Below, piece by piece: positions 5,748 through 6,739 of a stretch of 6,739 nt of DNA. The notes under the pieces are model-generated. The model was not told where the DNA came from. It was given only the letters and a program-made list of their open reading frames with translations, and made no database searches. The stretch comes from JALSHZ01 sp964439815 (GTDB lineage: Bacteria; Pseudomonadota; Gammaproteobacteria; UWMA-0217), in NCBI GenBank assembly GCA_964439815.1, contig CAYTPO010000060.1:1-6739 (forward strand). Direction: 5' to 3'. The first letter of the stretch is position 1, and the number at the start of each line of letters is the position of its first letter. The position numbers and the translations under genes are program-made.

Positions 5748-5960
5748 ATGTCAGATGTAATTGAAGGCACCGTTAAGTGGTTTAACGACGAGAAAGGTTT
5801 TGGTTTTATCGAGCAGGAAGGTGGCAAGGATGTATTCGTCCACTTTTCAGCGATTAACGGTGGCGAAGGTCGCAAGTCCTTGCACGACGGCCAGAAAGTG
5901 ACCATGGAAGTAACCATGGGTCAGAAAGGTCCTCAGGCCGAAAACGTAACACCTCTCTAA
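5748..5960 (+). CDS. CspA-family cold-shock protein
   Basis: This is a 70-residue cold-shock-domain protein, a five-stranded OB-fold that binds single-stranded RNA and DNA as an RNA chaperone. The start MSDVIEGTVKWFNDEKGFGFIEQE holds RNP1 (KGFGFI, residues 16-21), and RNP2 follows as VFVHF (29-33). GPQAENV closes the domain. The ATG at 5748 gives exactly the normal family length. An upstream extension from a TTG at 5634 is rejected because it would translate through the promoter and the terminator-like hairpin. The ribosome site is weak (AAGAG, 5732-5736, eleven bases upstream). The leader is AT-rich near the start. It lies on the same strand as the tol-pal operon but has its own promoter. 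Which csp paralogue it is, and whether it is cold-induced, cannot be told from sequence. Confidence 0.95.
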   Translation: MSDVIEGTVKWFNDEKGFGFIEQEGGKDVFVHFSAINGGEGRKSLHDGQKVTMEVTMGQKGPQAENVTPL

Positions 5961-5969
5961 AATATCTTT

Positions 5970-6044
5970 GCCCGTTCCGGGCTGCGCAACGCAACCAGTT
6001 CGCTGGTCTGTTTGTGGCGCAACGATATTCTGACGGCTAGTCAG
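5970..6044 (+). other. Small hairpins in the csp 3' region
   Basis: Three perfect 5-bp hairpins follow the csp stop codon: GCCCG/CGGGC (5970-5982), ACCAG/CTGGT with a TTCG tetraloop (5994-6007), and CTGAC/GTCAG (6030-6044). An octamer GCGCAACG occurs twice (5984-5991 and 6017-6024). None has a T-tract. This is probably a structured 3' untranslated region. Confidence 0.35.
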
Positions 6045-6050
6045 TCAAAG

Positions 6051-6077
6051 CGGGTTCTCCCCAAGCGGGAGAACCCG
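6051..6077. terminator. Strong hairpin between convergent csp and lipoprotein genes
   Basis: CGGGTTCTCCC (6051-6061) and GGGAGAACCCG (6067-6077) form a perfect 11-bp GC-rich stem with a five-base loop, between two genes that point towards each other. The position fits a shared bidirectional terminator. Neither side has a proper T-tract: the + side continues GTCGAAAAC and the - side CTTTGACTG. Termination may therefore be partial, or the stem may mainly protect 3' ends. Confidence 0.6.
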
Positions 6078-6093
6078 GTCGAAAACAAACTCC

Positions 6094-6576
6094 CTATTTT
6101 CCCAATGCTTCCTGCAGTTTCTTCTGTGCGGCTGCTGCGGTTTCCTGCGTCTTCCTGACGGCGGTCTTTGCATTTTCACGCGCTTTTTGTGCCGTTTCCA
6201 ATGCTGCCTTCTTGGCATCTCCCGACATTGCCATCACCGATGCCTTGATCAGGTCAGCGTCAGCAACCTGGGTACCATTGACGATCATCCGGTAGGGGGT
6301 ATTCTCGAACTCGCCTTCCAGCGGAACATCGACGATTGCATCCTGGACCTGTGCCTTGTAGAAGCAGCTGGCTGTCGTTTGCGGGGAGAAGAGGTTGATG
6401 CGCAGGTACTCGCCATCCACGACTTTCCTTTCCGGATCTTCCCAGGCAATGCTCTTGTTGCCGGAAAGGGCACTGGCGATACTCTTGCAGGTATCGCCAT
6501 AGGGATCTTTCGATTGTGAGCAGGCAGTGAGTGCCAGCGCTGCGGTGATCAGGAGGGTAGTGTTCAGGCTCTTCAT
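6094..6576 (-). CDS. Putative outer-membrane lipoprotein of unknown function
   Basis: I do not recognise this 160-residue protein. It starts MKSLNTTLLITAALALTAC, a clear lipoprotein signal with lipobox LTAC and lipidated Cys19. Ser at the next position argues against inner-membrane retention, so an outer-membrane location is likely. The middle (about 24-115) has two further cysteines, Cys30 and Cys71, which could form a disulfide, and looks like a small mixed globular domain. The last 44 residues (about 117-160) are rich in Ala, Lys, Glu and Gln (DAKKAALETAQKARENAK) and should form a long amphipathic helix or coiled coil. The ATG has GGAG seven bases upstream. It is convergent with csp and has its own probable promoter, so it is not part of the tol-pal operon. 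Function is unknown; an envelope role is only a guess. Confidence 0.85.
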   Translation of the reverse strand: MKSLNTTLLITAALALTACSQSKDPYGDTCKSIASALSGNKSIAWEDPERKVVDGEYLRINLFSPQTTASCFYKAQVQDAIVDVPLEGEFENTPYRMIVNGTQVADADLIKASVMAMSGDAKKAALETAQKARENAKTAVRKTQETAAAAQKKLQEALGK

Positions 6577-6600
6577 TGTTGGGCTCCATGGGTTATATCC

Positions 6601-6626
6601 GAATCTGAGGCTTAAACCTCGGATTC
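6601..6626. repeat. Hairpin in the lipoprotein leader
   Basis: GAATCTGAGG (6601-6610) and CCTCGGATTC (6617-6626) form a 10-bp stem around CTTAAA. Read on the + strand all ten positions pair if a G-U is allowed. Read on the - strand, in the lipoprotein leader, there is one C-A mismatch. It ends about 24 bases upstream of the lipoprotein ATG and could affect its translation or message stability. Confidence 0.5.
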
Positions 6627-6644
6627 AGGTTAAAGGCTGGGAAA

Positions 6645-6674
6645 ATTATACTCCATGGTGAACTCGCTGAATTC
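6645..6674 (-). promoter_or_regulatory. Probable promoter of the lipoprotein gene
   Basis: A perfect -10 box TATAAT lies at 6650-6645 on the minus strand. The best -35 candidates, around 6668-6674, are poor (AATTCA or GAATTC at 17-18 bp). A start near 6638 would give a leader of about 60 bases containing the hairpin at 6601-6626. A weak -35 with a perfect -10 suggests possible help from an activator. Confidence 0.45.
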
Positions 6675-6682
6675 ATGGCGTA

Positions 6683-6698
6683 TTATTGTTGACAATAA
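6683..6698. promoter_or_regulatory. 16-bp palindrome, possible operator
   Basis: TTATTGTTGACAATAA is a perfect 7+7 inverted repeat with a two-base centre, typical of a dimeric regulator's site. It lies about 45-60 bp upstream of the predicted lipoprotein start, a normal activator position. It also contains a perfect TTGACA on the + strand (6689-6694), but no matching -10 box follows before the window ends. It could belong to a divergent gene beyond the window. Confidence 0.35.
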
Positions 6699-6739
6699 CT
6701 ACTCAGCTCATCCCTGAGAAACACCAGTTCAAGGCAAGG

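Noticed and set aside
6689..6717. A rightward promoter from the perfect TTGACA at 6689-6694
   Set aside because: No -10-like hexamer occurs 15-19 bases downstream; that region reads CCCTGAG.

Overview
The window carries a complete tol-pal cell-envelope operon of a gammaproteobacterium, in the order ybgC-tolQ-tolR-tolA-tolB-pal-cpoB on the + strand. A small cold-shock gene (csp) follows on the same strand. A convergent gene for a short, unrecognised lipoprotein lies at the right end. Codon choice is moderately GC-rich. The operon order, a TolA domain III with two cysteines, and the Pal and CpoB sequences all point to Gammaproteobacteria. I cannot name the genus from sequence alone.

Layout. 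Positions 1-305 hold no gene I can support. They include what looks like a small non-coding element (about 68-325) bounded by an imperfect 25-bp inverted repeat, 23 of 25 matching. Its right repeat runs over the first ATG of ybgC. Positions 306-2805 hold ybgC, tolQ, tolR and tolA, tightly packed; ybgC and tolQ overlap. tolB follows at 2816-4105. A 164-bp gap with several hairpins separates tolB from pal, and pal overlaps cpoB. Between cpoB and csp (5606-5747) lie a weak terminator, a strong-looking sigma70 promoter with eight consecutive G in its spacer, and an intrinsic-terminator-like hairpin inside the predicted csp leader. csp ends at 5960. A gap with a strong 11-bp hairpin follows, then the minus-strand lipoprotein gene (6094-6576) with its own promoter, a leader hairpin and an upstream 16-bp palindrome.

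How the genes work together. TolQ, TolR and TolA form the inner-membrane, proton-driven motor. TolA reaches across the periplasm to TolB and Pal. Pal is an outer-membrane lipoprotein that binds peptidoglycan. CpoB links this machine to peptidoglycan synthesis at division. YbgC is a cytoplasmic acyl-CoA thioesterase encoded with them.

The genes themselves are ordinary. The parts worth a second look are non-coding: the element that appears to have landed at the front of the operon, the poly-G promoter, and the terminator-like csp leader.
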